Assembly (NCBI GenBank): GCA_026826555.1
Contig: JAKSZT010037276.1
Location: 2,290,256 to 2,354,255 of the forward strand
Direction of reading: 5' to 3'
Length of the DNA stretch: 64,000 bases
Origin: Tolypeutes matacus
Taxonomy: Eukaryota; Chordata; Mammalia; Cingulata; Chlamyphoridae
In this document: positions 12,948-24,429 of the stretch, piece after piece
How positions within the stretch are numbered: position 1 is the stretch's first letter
Layout of the letters: each line of letters begins with the position of its first letter
Notes under the pieces: generated by a model
Told to the model about the DNA's origin: nothing
Databases searched by the model: none
What the model saw: only the letters and a program-made list of their open reading frames with translations
Made by a program: the position numbers and the translations under genes

Positions 12948-13137
12948 CAAGTGCTCTTAATATTTCCTGTTCCATGGACACTTTTGCCAGTTAGGTGAAA
13001 GCCATGGATCACTTATTAAGTCCACACTACATTTAATATTATTTAATAAATATATCACACCCACACCATGTCCCCACAAGAATAATATTTTTTAAAATTT
13101 CAATTCCAGCTCGCAGACCCCTTGTTAAGAAGCCCTG
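12948..13137. mobile_element. Short hAT (Charlie/MER1-type) non-autonomous transposon
   Basis: About 190 bases. The termini are related to the inverted repeat CAGGGGTTCTTAA: left CAAGTGCTCTTAA, right TTAAGAAGCCCTG. Internal 'TTCCATGGACAC' and 'GCAGACCCCTTG' fit the MER1 group. An 8-bp duplication flanks it: CTTTAAAG (12940-12947) and CTATAAAG (13138-13145), one mismatch. The MaLR internal sequence rejoins smoothly across it. Confidence 0.8.
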
Positions 13138-13207
13138 CTATAAAGTGTCAGAGAACTTGCCAAAATTAACTCCAGATGTTAGATGGAAAGCATAATTTGA
13201 AAGAGAT

Positions 13208-13754
13208 TGCATTAGTCAGCCAAAGAGGGTGCTGATGCAAAATACCAAAAATCGATTGGCTTTTATACAGAGTATTTATTTGGGACAGAAGCTTTCAGTT
13301 ACCAGGCCATAAAGCGTAAGGTACTTCCCTCAGCAAAGTCTATTGCCACATGTTGAAGCAAAACGGCTGCTGAGTTCTGTGAGGGTTCAGGCTTCATGGG
13401 TATCTCTCTTCCTGGAGCTTGCATCTCTCCAGGCTCAGCTCATCTGCTATCTCCACAAGGCCAGCAGTAGACTATTTCTAGCTGTAGATTGTTTCTCTTC
13501 CCGGGCCTTTTCTCTTTCCTCATGATCAAGCTCCTCTGTGTGCTTACTTCCATGGGCTCCAGCTCAAAAACTCCAACTAACTAATCTGCAATGAAGCTTT
13601 CTCTGTCAGACACCACCCACCAAGGGTGCAGGGACTCAATGTCATACTGATGTGGCCCTAATCATAATTTAACTCTGTCCAGAGGAAAAGACTAGCTTAC
13701 AAACATAATCCAGTATTTCTTTTTAGAATTCATCAATAATATCAAACTGCTACA
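13208..13754 (-). mobile_element. Solo LTR, family 1, inside MaLR internal DNA
   Basis: Left edge TGCATTAGTCAGCCAAAG, right edge ATATCAAACTGCTACA, the reverse complement of TGTAGCAGTTTGATAT. 547 bases. The MaLR internal sequence resumes right after it ('TTGAATATTTAGCTGAGG'). Flanking 5-mers GAGAT and ATGAT agree only in part. The open frame 13343-13525 is within the LTR and not a gene. Confidence 0.8.
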
Positions 13755-14199
13755 ATGATGATCTTGAATATTTAGCTGAGGAAATTTCCAAACTAAATGT
13801 GTAAAATGCAACCTGACTTCTTATTGTTTACAATAAACTCTGGGAAGAAAGGGATAAGCTAAGAACTGAACACTTGGGGACAAAGTAATCAGAGAGTAAT
13901 AATTTGTAAAATTCTGAGCTTCTAGAAAATGAGTCCCCAGAGTATAAGGCCCCATGTGAGGATTTAACTGAACAGGAAACCAGTCAGTCATTTTAGTGTA
14001 CATCAGTATTGGAAAAGTAGTGATCCAGGAAGGATCTGTGGAAAGCAAGTCTCACTATGTGACAGCTTGGACCCTTTGTTGCTAAATTTTCTCTAGGTTC
14101 TTGACTAAGTTATTAAAGAGAATTTGAGAACATGCCAGTTAGGTTTAGGCCAGTAGTTTCTTAAGAAAATGACAGAAGAGAAAGAAAATAACATATTTT

Positions 14200-14770
14200 G
14201 GGTCCCAGGAATACTTTCTGGCTCGTCCAGGGAGAGAGAGGGAAAAAGGGCTAAGAAGGGTAAAAAGCACTGATTTAAAAATTACAAGTTCCCATTACAT
14301 AATACTAATCCCCACTACAGATTATAAGTCCCTAAGTGGACTTGTGTGCTGGTCCAGTCAGAGTTTGAAAGGGCAATATATGGGGAAAAGGGCTGATTTT
14401 CTGTGCTGGCTCCTGAAACTATTAATTACATGCCCCCTTGTTAATATTCAGGGGAGGGGTCCCAGCCATTTGCTGGTTTGATTGGTTACCCCTCTGGTCA
14501 CATGAGGGGCTGAGGGTAAGGCCCCTTCAGAATATCCAGGGTCTTCCTTGATCCTGGATGAAATCCCATTCCAAATGGGGAATTCTCATGAGATTCTTCC
14601 AGCAGCCATCTTGTGGGGTCCTTCCCTCAGGGAAGGTTCCCAAGCTGTCTTGTTTCACAGCCTTGTTTTTCTGCCAGGTCCCAGATTAGTCTTTTCATTC
14701 CCTAAACTAGCCTACATCACCTTGATTCCTGCATGTGAAACCAACACTTTTCTGTGAGGTCTGTGTGAAA
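14200..14770 (-). mobile_element. Probable ERV1-type solo LTR within MaLR internal DNA
   Basis: On the - strand this block reads like a gammaretroviral LTR. It has 'AAGATGGCTGCTGG' at the start, a CCAAT-type box within 'AACCAATCAAACC', a TATA-like 'CATATATTG', and a pyrimidine-rich end near 14215-14260. It is unlike the MaLR DNA on both sides. Exact ends and target duplication could not be set; the limits are approximate. Confidence 0.4.
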
Positions 14771-15546
14771 CAAAAACACTACCAGCCTGAACTAAATGGG
14801 ACAGGAGAGGGAGAGACTGAAGGAAAATGATTGCAATGGCAGTACCATGGAAGTTGTGTTCTGGACTAAAGACACATTGTTGAGCTCAGAGAGTGAGCTC
14901 ACCCGTGTGTGCAGAAAGGGTGAGTATGCCCCAGAGCTTGGATAGGGGAGGTCATGTGCTCCACTGTTGGAAGAATGTTGCCCCCAGGCTTCTGAGAGGG
15001 TGGAGCACATTCCCCTGGGAATGGGAGTCTGACTGTCATCCCAATGTTCACAGAGGGTGGGGACTAGAGTTCTGATGCTCCCAGATGTTTGATGAGTGTG
15101 GAGCAGGGAACATGACCACTGGGCAAGGCCTTGGAAATTGTGGAACATCTTGTCCATCAGACCTTGAGGAGAAGAAACCATTGTTCTCTAGGTGACTCTC
15201 AGACTTTGAAACCTAATGGATTATGCCTTGCTGGGTTTCAGCAGTATTTGGAATCTATGGCCCCTGTTTTCTTTCCAATTTCTCCCTATGGTATTGGGAA
15301 TGTTTATTTTATTAAAGTTGCTCCTTTGTATAATGGAGGCAGTTAACTTATTTTTTAAGTTTCACAGTTCCACAGTAGGAGGAGAATTTTTGCTCCAGGA
15401 AAGACTATATACCTGTAACTGGTTTTGATGAGATTCTGTAATGAAAACTGTTACTAAAAAGATTTAAGGCATTTGAAATATTGTAGTGGAATGAATGTAT
15501 TTTGCATATGGAAAGAACATGTATTTCTGAGGTCCAGAGGGTGATG
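14771..15546 (+). repeat. MaLR internal sequence, 3' part
   Basis: Non-coding MaLR internal DNA abutting the 3' LTR. The 15200-15360 stretch reads like the THE1/MST internal 3' end: 'GATTATGCCTTGCTGGGTTTCAG', then 'TTCCAATTTCTCCC', then 'GGGAATGTTTATT', then 'GCAGTTAACTTA'. The open frame on the - strand at 14792-15181 (129 codons) lies in this repeat, has no domain and is judged chance. Confidence 0.72.
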
Positions 15547-16717
15547 TGTGACAGTTTGAGCTTTTGTGAACTTTAGAAAATCATGTCTTTAGGGCTAATC
15601 CATTTCTATGCATGCAAACCTATTGTAGGTGGGATCTTTTGATTAAATGTCTTCAGGTAAGGGCTCTAATTGCCAGCCAAAGGGATGCTGGTGCAAAATA
15701 CCAGAAATCTGTTGATTTTTTAATGTGCATATTTTTGGGGTAGAAGCTTGGAATAACCAGGCCATAAAGGGTAAGTTTATTCCCTCACCAAAGTCCGTTG
15801 CCACTTGTTGGAGTAAGATGCTTGCCAACATCTGCAAGGGTAGAGCCTTCCTCCTCCTCTTAAAACTCCATGGTCCCAGCTTCTTCCATTATCATCTGTA
15901 GACCAGGATAAGTCTCCTTTCTCTCCTGCAGCTCATTCTTCTCCAGACTCAGCCACACTTTTCTCTTCACAAGGTCAGCTGTAGACCATGAGGGTCTCTC
16001 TCTTCCCTGGGCCTCTACCTTGTCTATGGAGTTGTCTCTATTCCTCTGTGTTCTTGCTCTGTGTGTTTTACTTCTCAGGCCCTCAGCATCAAAACCTCCA
16101 ACTCTCCCCTATGCTATGCATTTTTTTTCTACTACATCTTACTGATGTGCCCAATCAATTCCTTAACCATAATTTTATCATATAAAAGTGAAACATCTGT
16201 AGTAAATTCAATCTAATATGGCCAGAGGAGCAGACCAGTTTATAAACATAACCATTATCTATTTTTGGAATTCATAAACAATATCAAACTTCTACAAGGG
16301 CCTTTGATTAGATGGTGTGGCTTAGGTTGGGGCTGAATCCTCCTACTGTAGTCCTTTATAAAAGGTGGCATAAAAAGCCACAGATACCAAAAAAAGCTGA
16401 AGACATAGAGAGAAACCCAGAAGCTGAGAGTGAAGACCCTGGAGTCCGAAGCCAAAATAAAAGGAACACAGAATCTGAGAGCTATTCTACACCGAAACTG
16501 AAGCAATGAAGCTGGAAGAGAGGGGAGTGACAGGCAGACATCACCGTGTGCCTGATTGCCTGGAGCTGCAGTTAAGGGAGAAAATATCTGTGGATGATGC
16601 CTTGATAGACACTTTCATGGCCTCAGATCTGTAAGCTTTTAACCTAATAAATCCTCATTACAAAAGTCAACCCATTTCTGGTATATTTCTCCCAGCAGCG
16701 TTTAGCAAACTAAAATA
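15547..16717 (+). repeat. 3' LTR of the MaLR provirus, split by a later LTR
   Basis: Starts TGTGACAGTTTGAGC, is interrupted at 15664/16297, then resumes with 'AGGGCCTTTGATTAGATGG' and ends 'TTTAGCAAACTAAAATA'. The two halves align to the 5' LTR: 'GGTCTTTAATTAGATTGCATG' there, 'GGCCTTTGATTAGATGG' here. It contains AATAAATCCTCATTACAAAA. Confidence 0.78.
15665..16296 (-). mobile_element. Solo LTR, family 1, inserted in the MaLR 3' LTR
   Basis: 632 bases. Left edge TCTAATTGCCAGCCAAAGG (a decayed TGTATTAGTCAGCC), right edge ATATCAAACTTCTACA. A perfect 5-bp duplication AGGGC stands at 15660-15664 and 16297-16301, as in ERVL-class elements. Confidence 0.88.
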
Positions 16718-16799
16718 ATATTAGAGGACCAATTAGAAACCCCAGCCTCAACTCAGAAATCTTAAAGATTCTGCTTCTCAAGAACCATTCTCAGTACCA

Positions 16800-17220
16800 A
16801 AGTCTGCTTCAGCCAAGGTTCTCCAGAGAAACAAAACAGACAGGATAATATATGTAAATATTCAGAGATTTTTAAAATTGGAATTGGTTCATTTAACTGT
16901 GAGTATTGTCAAATTCTATGTGACAGGCAGCAAGTTGAACACCCCAATGAAGTTGATAATGCATTCTCCAGGAGAAGCTACATGTCTCTAGTGGAGATAG
17001 AAATTCTACTTTCTGACTGCTGAAACCATCAATTCTTCCTTTATTGCCTCCAATTGATGGAATAATAATGCCTTCAATTAAAGCCTCAAAGCTGAAGGCA
17101 AGCTCCTGTGTTGACTGTAGATATAATCAGCCATAGATGAAATCAACTGACTAATGATTTCAAGCCATGAAATATCCTCATAGTAACAATCAGACCAGTG
17201 CTTGTTCTATCAAACCACCA
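16800..17220 (+). repeat. Old repeat relic with 'GGTTCTCCAGAGAAAC' head
   Basis: Shares 'AAGGTTCTCCAGAGAAA', the AGATTTxTTTxxAxGGAATTG block and downstream 'CAGC(A)AGTTGA' pieces with 54985-55450. I recognise the type as a common mammalian interspersed repeat but not its family name with certainty. No coding content. Confidence 0.5.
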
Positions 17221-17225
17221 TTACT

Positions 17226-17395
17226 CTCCTGGTTGGCTAGGCAGCTGAAAACAATATACCAGAAATGGGTTGGCTTTTACAATGGGGATTTATTCTCTTA
17301 AATGCTTATAATTCTGAGGACATGAAAATGTTTAAATCAAGGCACTGTAAGGTGATACATTCTCCTCAAAGCCTTGGATCTGATACTGAATGGAA
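17226..17395 (-). repeat. LTR-like fragment, minus strand
   Basis: 'GTTGGCTAGGCAGCTGAAAACAATATACCAGAAATGGGTTGGCTTTTA' (17232-17280) mirrors the 3' end of family 2/1 LTRs (xTAAAAGCCAACCCATTTCTGG). Only this 3' part is recognisable. Confidence 0.5.
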
Positions 17396-17689
17396 TTGGA
17401 AACCTTTCAAGGATTTTAAACCTAAAGGTGACAAAGTCTGATTTTCACTGAATTTCAAGTCCTTTCTGGTGTGGACTTGGAAATGAAGCTAAGGTGGTCG
17501 TGATTTTCTCAAGATCACATTGTCAGTACCCAGACATGTTTTGAGTTGTGTTTTCTGCTGCTTCCCACCCCATCTTGTAATTCTTCCTTCTCTTTTTCCA
17601 TTGGTTAGTTGCAAAGCCAGGACTCAAGTTTTCTAGGAATTTTTCTCCCTCCCACCTGATGCCATTCCTGAAAAATATAAGCTATATTT

Positions 17690-17850
17690 GAACCCTGTGC
17701 AGCAAGGGAAGCTTGGGAGGCCCTGAGAGACAAAAAGACATGTCCAGGGTCACAGAACAGGTAGGAAGAGTAAGGTTGTGAACTAAGTTCATTCTCTTCA
17801 GATGGTTCCTGATACCACCAGGCCTTAGCTGGGCAGCCTGTAAGACTGTG
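17690..17850 (+). repeat. MIR SINE relic
   Basis: The MIR core order is visible: 'GAGGCCCTGAGAGACAAAAAGACATGTCCAGGGTCACAGAACAGGTAGGAAG', corresponding to the gagg-aaactgag...gtcacacagc...agtggcag order of MIR. Adjacent 17480-17560 may be a further MIR or MIR-like piece. Confidence 0.6.
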
Positions 17851-20800
17851 CTGGTGAAATTGTGTACAGATGGGAAATGACATGGGGTGGGAGGGTAGGC
17901 AGTCAGCAGCCCAGAGTGGACAATGGGGAGTTGTTATCCAAGGAGGGGGCACAGGGAAAGGAATGAAGGAAGTTAACTCGCTTCCTTGGAGATAGAACAG
18001 AACTTCGAACCCCAGTAACCAGGCACCCACATTCTAGAGACTGCCCCTAACAGCTTGCTCAGACATGGATGCGCAAGGGAAGGTGTTCTCTTATTGCTGT
18101 TTACTTGCTTCCTGAGGCATTGGCCACAGGAAACCCCACAACAAGGGCTTTATCCAACACTGCAGGCATTGGATCAACCCTCACCCTCAAAGACTGGCAA
18201 TTTACCTGGAGGAAACCAAAGATACCTCAGGAGACCCAGGGCAGAAGGATGAAGGCCAGGCTGACACTATAATCTTTCCTGGGCAGAATCAGCAAATCCC
18301 ACTCCTTAGGATGTGTGTAGGAAGGGGAGGGCATGAGTGTGGACCACAGCTGGGCAGAGATAAGTGATTGGGGTGAATGCCTGGTGGGCTTATCACATTC
18401 ATGTCAAGGTAATGGCTGGCAGGGACATAAGGAGAAACCTGGGGTTGGTGCCCCTTTGCCCAGACATTGACCCTGAGCCACAGAGCTGTCATCTACCTCA
18501 TGGGAGGTCTCTGCCTCATCAGGACATAGAACTTCATGTGGGGCTGTTCCTCTGGTTGCCTACTAGGCTGGGCCTTGATGCCTTGCAGCCCTGCTGATGA
18601 CCCTTTCTTTGCTGCACTCCACCCATGAGACCAGGTCATAGGAGAATGATGGTGTCTTCAACACCACCTCTCTGATCAGTGTGCTGACACGCATGGCCAA
18701 GAACGGAGGCCGGAACAACCCTTAGGTGAGTTGGGAGCTGCGGGTCCACACACAGGTCCAAGACAGCCAGGAGACTCCTGGACTGACCCTACCCTGGCAG
18801 AATCTCTAGGCTCCCTACCAGGGATTCTCCTTGTTGGAACTCAGTCACACTCCCTGAGGAATCTAGGACTCCATCTCCCACATCCAACACCGAGCCCCAG
18901 TCATGACCAGTTGCAATGTTTATTGGAATATCAAAAATGAGGCTTTTATAATGATTCATCTTCATGTTAAACCATGACATTCTTTGTTTTTGAGCCTGCC
19001 TTGGTTGTTTAATCTACCTGCCCCTAGGTGCACCCCATCCCCAGGTGTCCTACCTGCATTCTGTAAGACTGTTTCTCAACACCTTCTTCTTCCTTATGCA
19101 TCCTCATATTTCCTAGGTTGTTTTTTTACCTATAAAGGTTGAGAAGATCATACTGTATTTCATGTTTCTCTGCAACATGCAAACTCATGGGGTTCAATAC
19201 CAAAACCATTCCAGTTCAGGTGACAGAACTGCATCATGTTTCAAAGGGGAGGAGAAGAACCTCAAATGTCCAGCCTCACTGCCTTTGGAACTAGACAGGT
19301 TTCCTTCCTGTTGCCATTTCAACAGTGTTGCAGGGAAAGTCATGTTATCATGAATAGTCTAATGTTTCCAGTTCTCCCAGTATGGGCTCCTAAATATGGG
19401 ATGTCTTATACATATATGAAGTTAGAATGGTTGGGCCAGATTCCTTGAACCAATTCAGGCATCCAAAAGCAGGCATTGATGTCTGGTGCTTCCCTGTACT
19501 CTGCTAACTTTGGATATGAACAGTCTGAAAATTTGTCCATCTAGAGTCAGCAAGGCAGAATCAAATTTACAATTGCCCCATTAGAAGGTGATCTACACTT
19601 GAATGTTTTCAAGACCATTTGAAATTTCTCTTCCCTGTGTTATCATTTCATTTCCTTGGGCAATCCAGGGTCTTTATCCCATCCTGGAATCTCTAGGAAT
19701 TTACCCCTTACAGAATCTGATATCACCTTAGCCTCAGGTCCTCCAAACTCCCTTTAATTTGAAAGACAGGAGCGAAAATTTTGAGGTCTTTGAAATCAAA
19801 TACTTGAGCCTGGGATGGGTCTTGTTGTGCCTTGTCATAAATTAAGAGGGAACCATGGTCCACCTCCTGCAACAGTCACTGAAGACAGGAATTTCCAGGT
19901 TTGAAATCCAGTTGTAACTGTCCTTTTTGAGATGTTGAAGCTGCTGACTGCATGTGTCTTTTTTGTCCCTACACTCCATCTTCCAGTGTGAAAATGACCC
20001 TGCTGAGGACGTGAAAGATACCAGCCTGGTGCAGAGAAACTTCAACTCCAGCAGGATGGAGAAGCGACTGCAGCAACTGGTGCCTGCTCACCAGAGAAGG
20101 GAGTGGCTGGACACATTCAACACTCTGGGGAACATCCAAGCTGTCTTTCCCTCACAACAGACACGTATACAAATGGTCACCAGTTGAGCACACTGACCCT
20201 TCCATGGCCTTGGCTCTGCCAGTCTTCCCCATAGGAGTTTGGAGTTCAATTCATTTCTCTGAGCCTCAGGTGGCTCCTTGGAAAAGTAGAGGGCTCAACG
20301 ACACACAGTGAAGTGTCATTAGATTTCCAAATGAGATGAGACACAAGAAGTGCTGACTTAGGCCAGGCCCTGCATGATCAGCTGTCATGGGGGATGGGGA
20401 TATATAGAAATATTTTCCACTCACCTACAGAGAAACTCCTGACTCAGCCCTCACTACCCCATGAAAGGCACAGACCTTGTAAAGAAGATTGCAGATTCCA
20501 TTATGAATGGATATCTTCAACCAAAATCTAGTCAGAAGACATTGAGGGGGCAGGAAAAGTTGAAGTGGTGAGATCTGATATCTGAGCCTGATAATTGGGC
20601 TCAATGAAGAAATAAAGACTGGGTCACTATGTGAATAGGGACATTGAAAAATTTAGTAGTTGAAGTAGTTGAACGATGAAAAATTCCTGCCTCCTGGACT
20701 TCCATTCCACAAAGGAGTCAGACAAATACAATAGACCTCTCAAGCATAGTGAAAACAAAACATGTTAAGTGTGATACATAATGGTTCTCTCTAGGTATGG

Positions 20801-23800
20801 GTAAATCTATCAGTATTCTGAAGGACAAGGAAGACTCCTGGAAATAAGAAAAATGTGAGTGAACTCTATGTCAAGAACAAGACCTCCAAACTCCACAGCT
20901 GAGTAAGAAATGGGTTGTGGGGTAGTAGATGTGAAGTTCATGTCTGATCCCTATGTACCACAAATCTGATGCTTCCCATCTTGGTTTGATTTGTCCCCAC
21001 CTGCACTCTCCTGCAAATGGGATCAATGGTCCCAGGACAGTAGATGTGTTGAACAAGTTGCTACACACTCTGGTCAGAGGCTCAATTAAGGTTGCGGAGC
21101 TCTAGGCAAAGTGGGGTAAGGCAGTGCCTATGCCAACATGAGAACAATATGAAGGGAATGAGACACTCACAGGCCCTCAAGGAATATGCAGCTCTTGGTA
21201 TCTTGGCCTTAGGCTGAAGTACACTCAGGATTTGGAATATGGACCTGGAAATCCTCATTCACTAGGTATTTAAGAGCACCTAATTTTAAAAAACAGTGCA
21301 ATAAGCAAGGCAGTTGCTGCCTTTCCCTGCCTTTCTGCAACCCAGATTCCTTTGTGGAGGGGCAGGGAAGAGAGGCAGATATGTGTATCTGGACTCTGAT
21401 GTAAGTAAGATTTGTTCATATATTGGACAGGATACTTCTATGATTAGCAAAAATCCTCCGTCCTCAGCTAGGGTACAGTCAGCCACTGTGAGAAAAGAGA
21501 GTGTCTGGGGAATGGGTGCAGGGCCTAGAGATGGGCAGGGTCATGCACAGGAGCCCTCTGCAACCACATACGTGGATACATTCAGAAAGAAAAGTGGTTT
21601 GAAAGGGAAGGATAGTTTTATATGCAATCTACACTCCTTTCATATTACCATCACCTCTAGGCACAATACCTGGGTGGACTGTCCCAGTGAGGACTTTTTC
21701 CAGCTCCAGTGCTGTTTTAATCTCAAGGACCTGATGGCCTCCATATATGTGCAAATTGTGGGCTCAGCATTTCAATGGAGGTTCCATCCTGCCCATTCCA
21801 GCTTGAGTTACAGCAATCAAGGGATTTCAAGGCAGAAGGTGAGGATGTCTGGGAGTGGGTGGTTGTGACTCTGAGCACATGGCATAGGTAGAGAATCCAG
21901 GGAAGATCTCCAGAGCTGGGGCTGTCCAAGTTTAGAAGGAAACTCAGAAGGGGCCTCAGCTGGACCACTACCTAGGAAAGTTTCCTGGTTTGAGAGTGGT
22001 GGGTTTGGGTTTTTTGCTTCTGAAATGCTTGGGGATATTTTCTGCCTCTGAAAAGGTACCTGGAAAGGCTGTCATGGTGGGGAACCCTCCTCCTCTTCAT
22101 GCTCCAGTGTCAATACCATGGCCGGCTTCATTGACAGCACTATCTCCTGATCCAAACACAACAACTGGTATAGCAACACCAATAGAGCTGGAGCGTCCTC
22201 TAGCTTTCACACCTTCTTTTGTGTAAGAGACTAATTCATGGCTATTTCTTGGGTCAATCCTCCATATTGCCCCAATTCTAACAGCTGTGGGTAGTGAGCC
22301 TCCTGGGGACGAGGAGACCTGCCAGGAGCAGACTATCCTCTGTGTTATCAGGCAAGAGGACCAGAACAGAGGCTTTTGCCCACCGACTTGGGTAAGGAGT
22401 TGCTTGTCTCATGTACATTTCACATTAAATCCTCAAATCTTCATGCCCACTCAACTTGTCCTGATCCAGCTCCTCACCAGGTAAGTACCTTGCCACCTCC
22501 ACATCCCTGACTCAGCCATGTGCCTATGGGGGTGCCCATCTCAGGGAATGTCCCTGGACAGAGACTGTTGAGGTAGTATGGAACACTCCAGGGAATACCC
22601 CAGGACTCCCAAAGAAACTGAGATTCTTATGTCTGGGCAAGGAAAAGACATCAGCCTTATTAAGGTTTTTACAAGTTTAATTTAATTGATCCTTCACCTC
22701 CACTCAACTTTTTGAGGCATCTTTCTCCCCTAATTCAGTACCAACACTCTTCTGTCTCTCCAAGTGAATTTGTATTCTACATTAAATTGGATAAGTTTTG
22801 TGCCCGGAGATTTAACAGTTGATCTTTGTGAGAGGAAACTCAGAGCTACATTTTCTCCATTCTAGCTGCAAAGCTTCTTTCTACAATTCTGGTTTTGTTT
22901 ATCTTATCTTTTAAGAAATCTCAATATATTTTTTAAAAATTTTATTTCACTATTAGTTTACAGAGGGCTTTATTTTGTTCATGGGCTTAAGCTCTTTTGA
23001 TAGGTTTCAAAAATGAAACAATTAAGATTCACTAGCAGAGATACATCTTGCCATTTTCTCTCCTTCCACACATGAGGGCTACAAGAAAGATGTAAGAGGA
23101 TTCCAGTGGGATGAAGTAGAGTATGTGGAATTGTGTGCAAGGCAGGGAATCAAGGAAGGGTTTTGTAGACACCTTTAAGACTGGAGGGTTAGAATGGAAC
23201 CTCTCAATTTTCATCAGTTAAGGCCAAATCGAATGAGGCAGGAGCATGTGGGATTCTATGCAAGGTTTTCACAAGTCCCAGAGTTATGTGAGCTGCCCAC
23301 TGGCAAGGCCATTATGGGAAAATGAATGGTCCCAAATGGATCTTGACTGGGAATCATCCCATACTCTTGTCCTTCCTCCCTTGGTGTTGATTGCCCTTGT
23401 GCCAAGTGCACAGTAGATTGTTATTTAGGAGATATTTCCATGGGGAGCTCAAAGAAAAGCAGCTTGGTTCTTTGATGGAGAGGGATGCACTGGTCCCAGC
23501 AGAGGGTCAGCCCCAAATGCCCAAGGCAATCATGATGATGGGTAGAAACCATCACAACTTCCAGTAAAAAGTTTTTATGACAAGGATCTCTCTTGGTCAG
23601 GCATTAAAATTTCACTCCTGGGACAGGATGGAAGCTGGAGAGATGGGAAGGAATCCCCCATAGCTGAGCATCTGCATGTTTGAAAAGAGTGAGGGATACA
23701 TTTCAGATTAGGGTGAAGATCTACAAAATGATGAGGGGGTGATGGGTGGTTTTCCTGGCAGAAGGTAGAAGATAGGCTGGCTGTGAGGAGAGATAGGTAG

Positions 23801-24300
23801 AGTTGTAAGTGGGCAAGAGGGGATTGTGGAGAGAGATGCTGGTGAGCAACAGGGTAGAGAAAACACCTGACTCATCAAAGAGGAAAGCAGGCTCATTGCC
23901 TGGAATATGCATTCAGTACTCAAGCTAATAAGGATAGAGGGCTCAGCTCCAGAAACAAGAGAAAGGACCATGTCAAGGACAAGGCCCAGGCCAGAGAGGG
24001 TCCCATGGCCATATCAAGTGGGAGCTAAGCATCCTGAGTGCGCAGGGAGAAGGGCTCCCAGGACAAACGGTAGGGGCAAAGTGCCAGTGAAAATGTGCCC
24101 TGGAGGTTCTCCAGAGTTCCAAAGAGGCCTTAATGTATTTATGGGCTACTGTCTGACCTCAGTATAAGTTCGAACATGACAATGCATTTGCTGACTGATA
24201 GAAGCCTTAGGATGGGATGGGCTGCTCTACTTCCCTAACCTTGTCCTTGCATCAGGAAGGGATAGCAGCTGAAGAACATGGGGTAGGGGTTAGTATTCCC
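17850..24300 (+). other. Largely non-repetitive region, no gene assigned
   Basis: This 6.4 kb has higher GC and fewer clear repeats than the rest of the window. Open frames are short (none above 184 codons). The longest, 21314-21868 (+), has no signal peptide, repeats or motif that I recognise, and I do not call it a gene. A pyrimidine tract plus AG precedes the open frame at 19987 (listed separately). A stretch at 18610-18730 stays open in one frame for part of its length, has an in-frame stop, and is followed by GTGAGTT; this is too weak to call an exon. Confidence 0.4.
19987..20187 (+). pseudogene. Exon-like open frame, unidentified (possible gene relic)
   Basis: The sequence TGTCTTTTTTGTCCCTAC...CTTCCAG is a plausible splice acceptor just before 19987. 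The downstream frame is open for 66 codons, to the stop at 20185-20187. It is rich in charged, helix-friendly residues, with pieces such as EDVKDTSLVQRNF, SRMEKRLQQLVPAHQRREW and LDTFNTLG. The other two + frames stop quickly in the first half. No donor site (GT) is evident where the coding-like pattern fades (about 20140). I do not recognise the family. It could be a decayed exon or a chance open frame; I lean slightly toward a relic. Confidence 0.25.
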
Positions 24301-24319
24301 TATGAAATATATAACCATA

Positions 24320-24425
24320 GATATTTAATCCTGTAATGCCATTTTATAGGACATTAATGCTCAGTGTGGTGAGGATTCCCCAGGACTATACAGAGCCATT
24401 GCTGGGTCCCTAGAGTGAGTGAATG
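24320..24425 (+). repeat. Probable MIR relic
   Basis: 'CCATTTTATAGGACATTAATGCTCAGTGTGGTGAGG' (24339-24374), then 'CAGGACTATACAGAGCCATTGCTGG', follow the MIR order (cattttacagatgagg...gtcacacagctagtaagtgg). Strongly decayed. Confidence 0.4.
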
Positions 24426-24429
24426 AATG

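Larger units (their letters stand above)
12190..16717 (+). mobile_element. MaLR-type provirus (LTR-internal-LTR), non-coding, heavily invaded
   Basis: The 5' LTR (12190-12719) is followed by the MaLR leader 'GAAACTGATACCAGGAG', with internal sequence ending in a 3' LTR at 15547-16717. Internal stretches read as MLT/MST/THE1-like internal DNA: 'AGAAATATGGATGGTAAAG', 'TTGAATATTTAGCTGAGGA', and the 'CCAATTTCTCCC ... GGGAATGTTTA ... AGTTAACTTA' block near the 3' end. Flanking 5-mers ATATG (12185-12189) and ATATT (16718-16722) fit a 5-bp target duplication with one change. MaLRs carry no functional genes and none is seen. Four later insertions lie inside. Confidence 0.82.

Noticed and set aside
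14213..14230. 'GGCTCGTCC' near 14214 resembles a gammaretroviral tRNA-Pro primer-binding site on the + strand.
   Set aside because: The surrounding DNA reads better as a minus-strand LTR in MaLR internal sequence, and no 5' LTR or gag-like frame stands around it.
14792..15181. 129-codon open frame, minus strand.
   Set aside because: It lies in MaLR internal DNA, which is non-coding, and the protein has no domain.
18610..18730. Partly open frame followed by GTGAGTT, a possible exon end.
   Set aside because: It has an in-frame stop just before the donor and another upstream, and no protein similarity is recognised.
21314..21868. 184-codon open frame, plus strand; longest in the window.
   Set aside because: No motif, no splice or promoter context, and composition like random GC-moderate DNA. 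Only a conservation test could rescue it.
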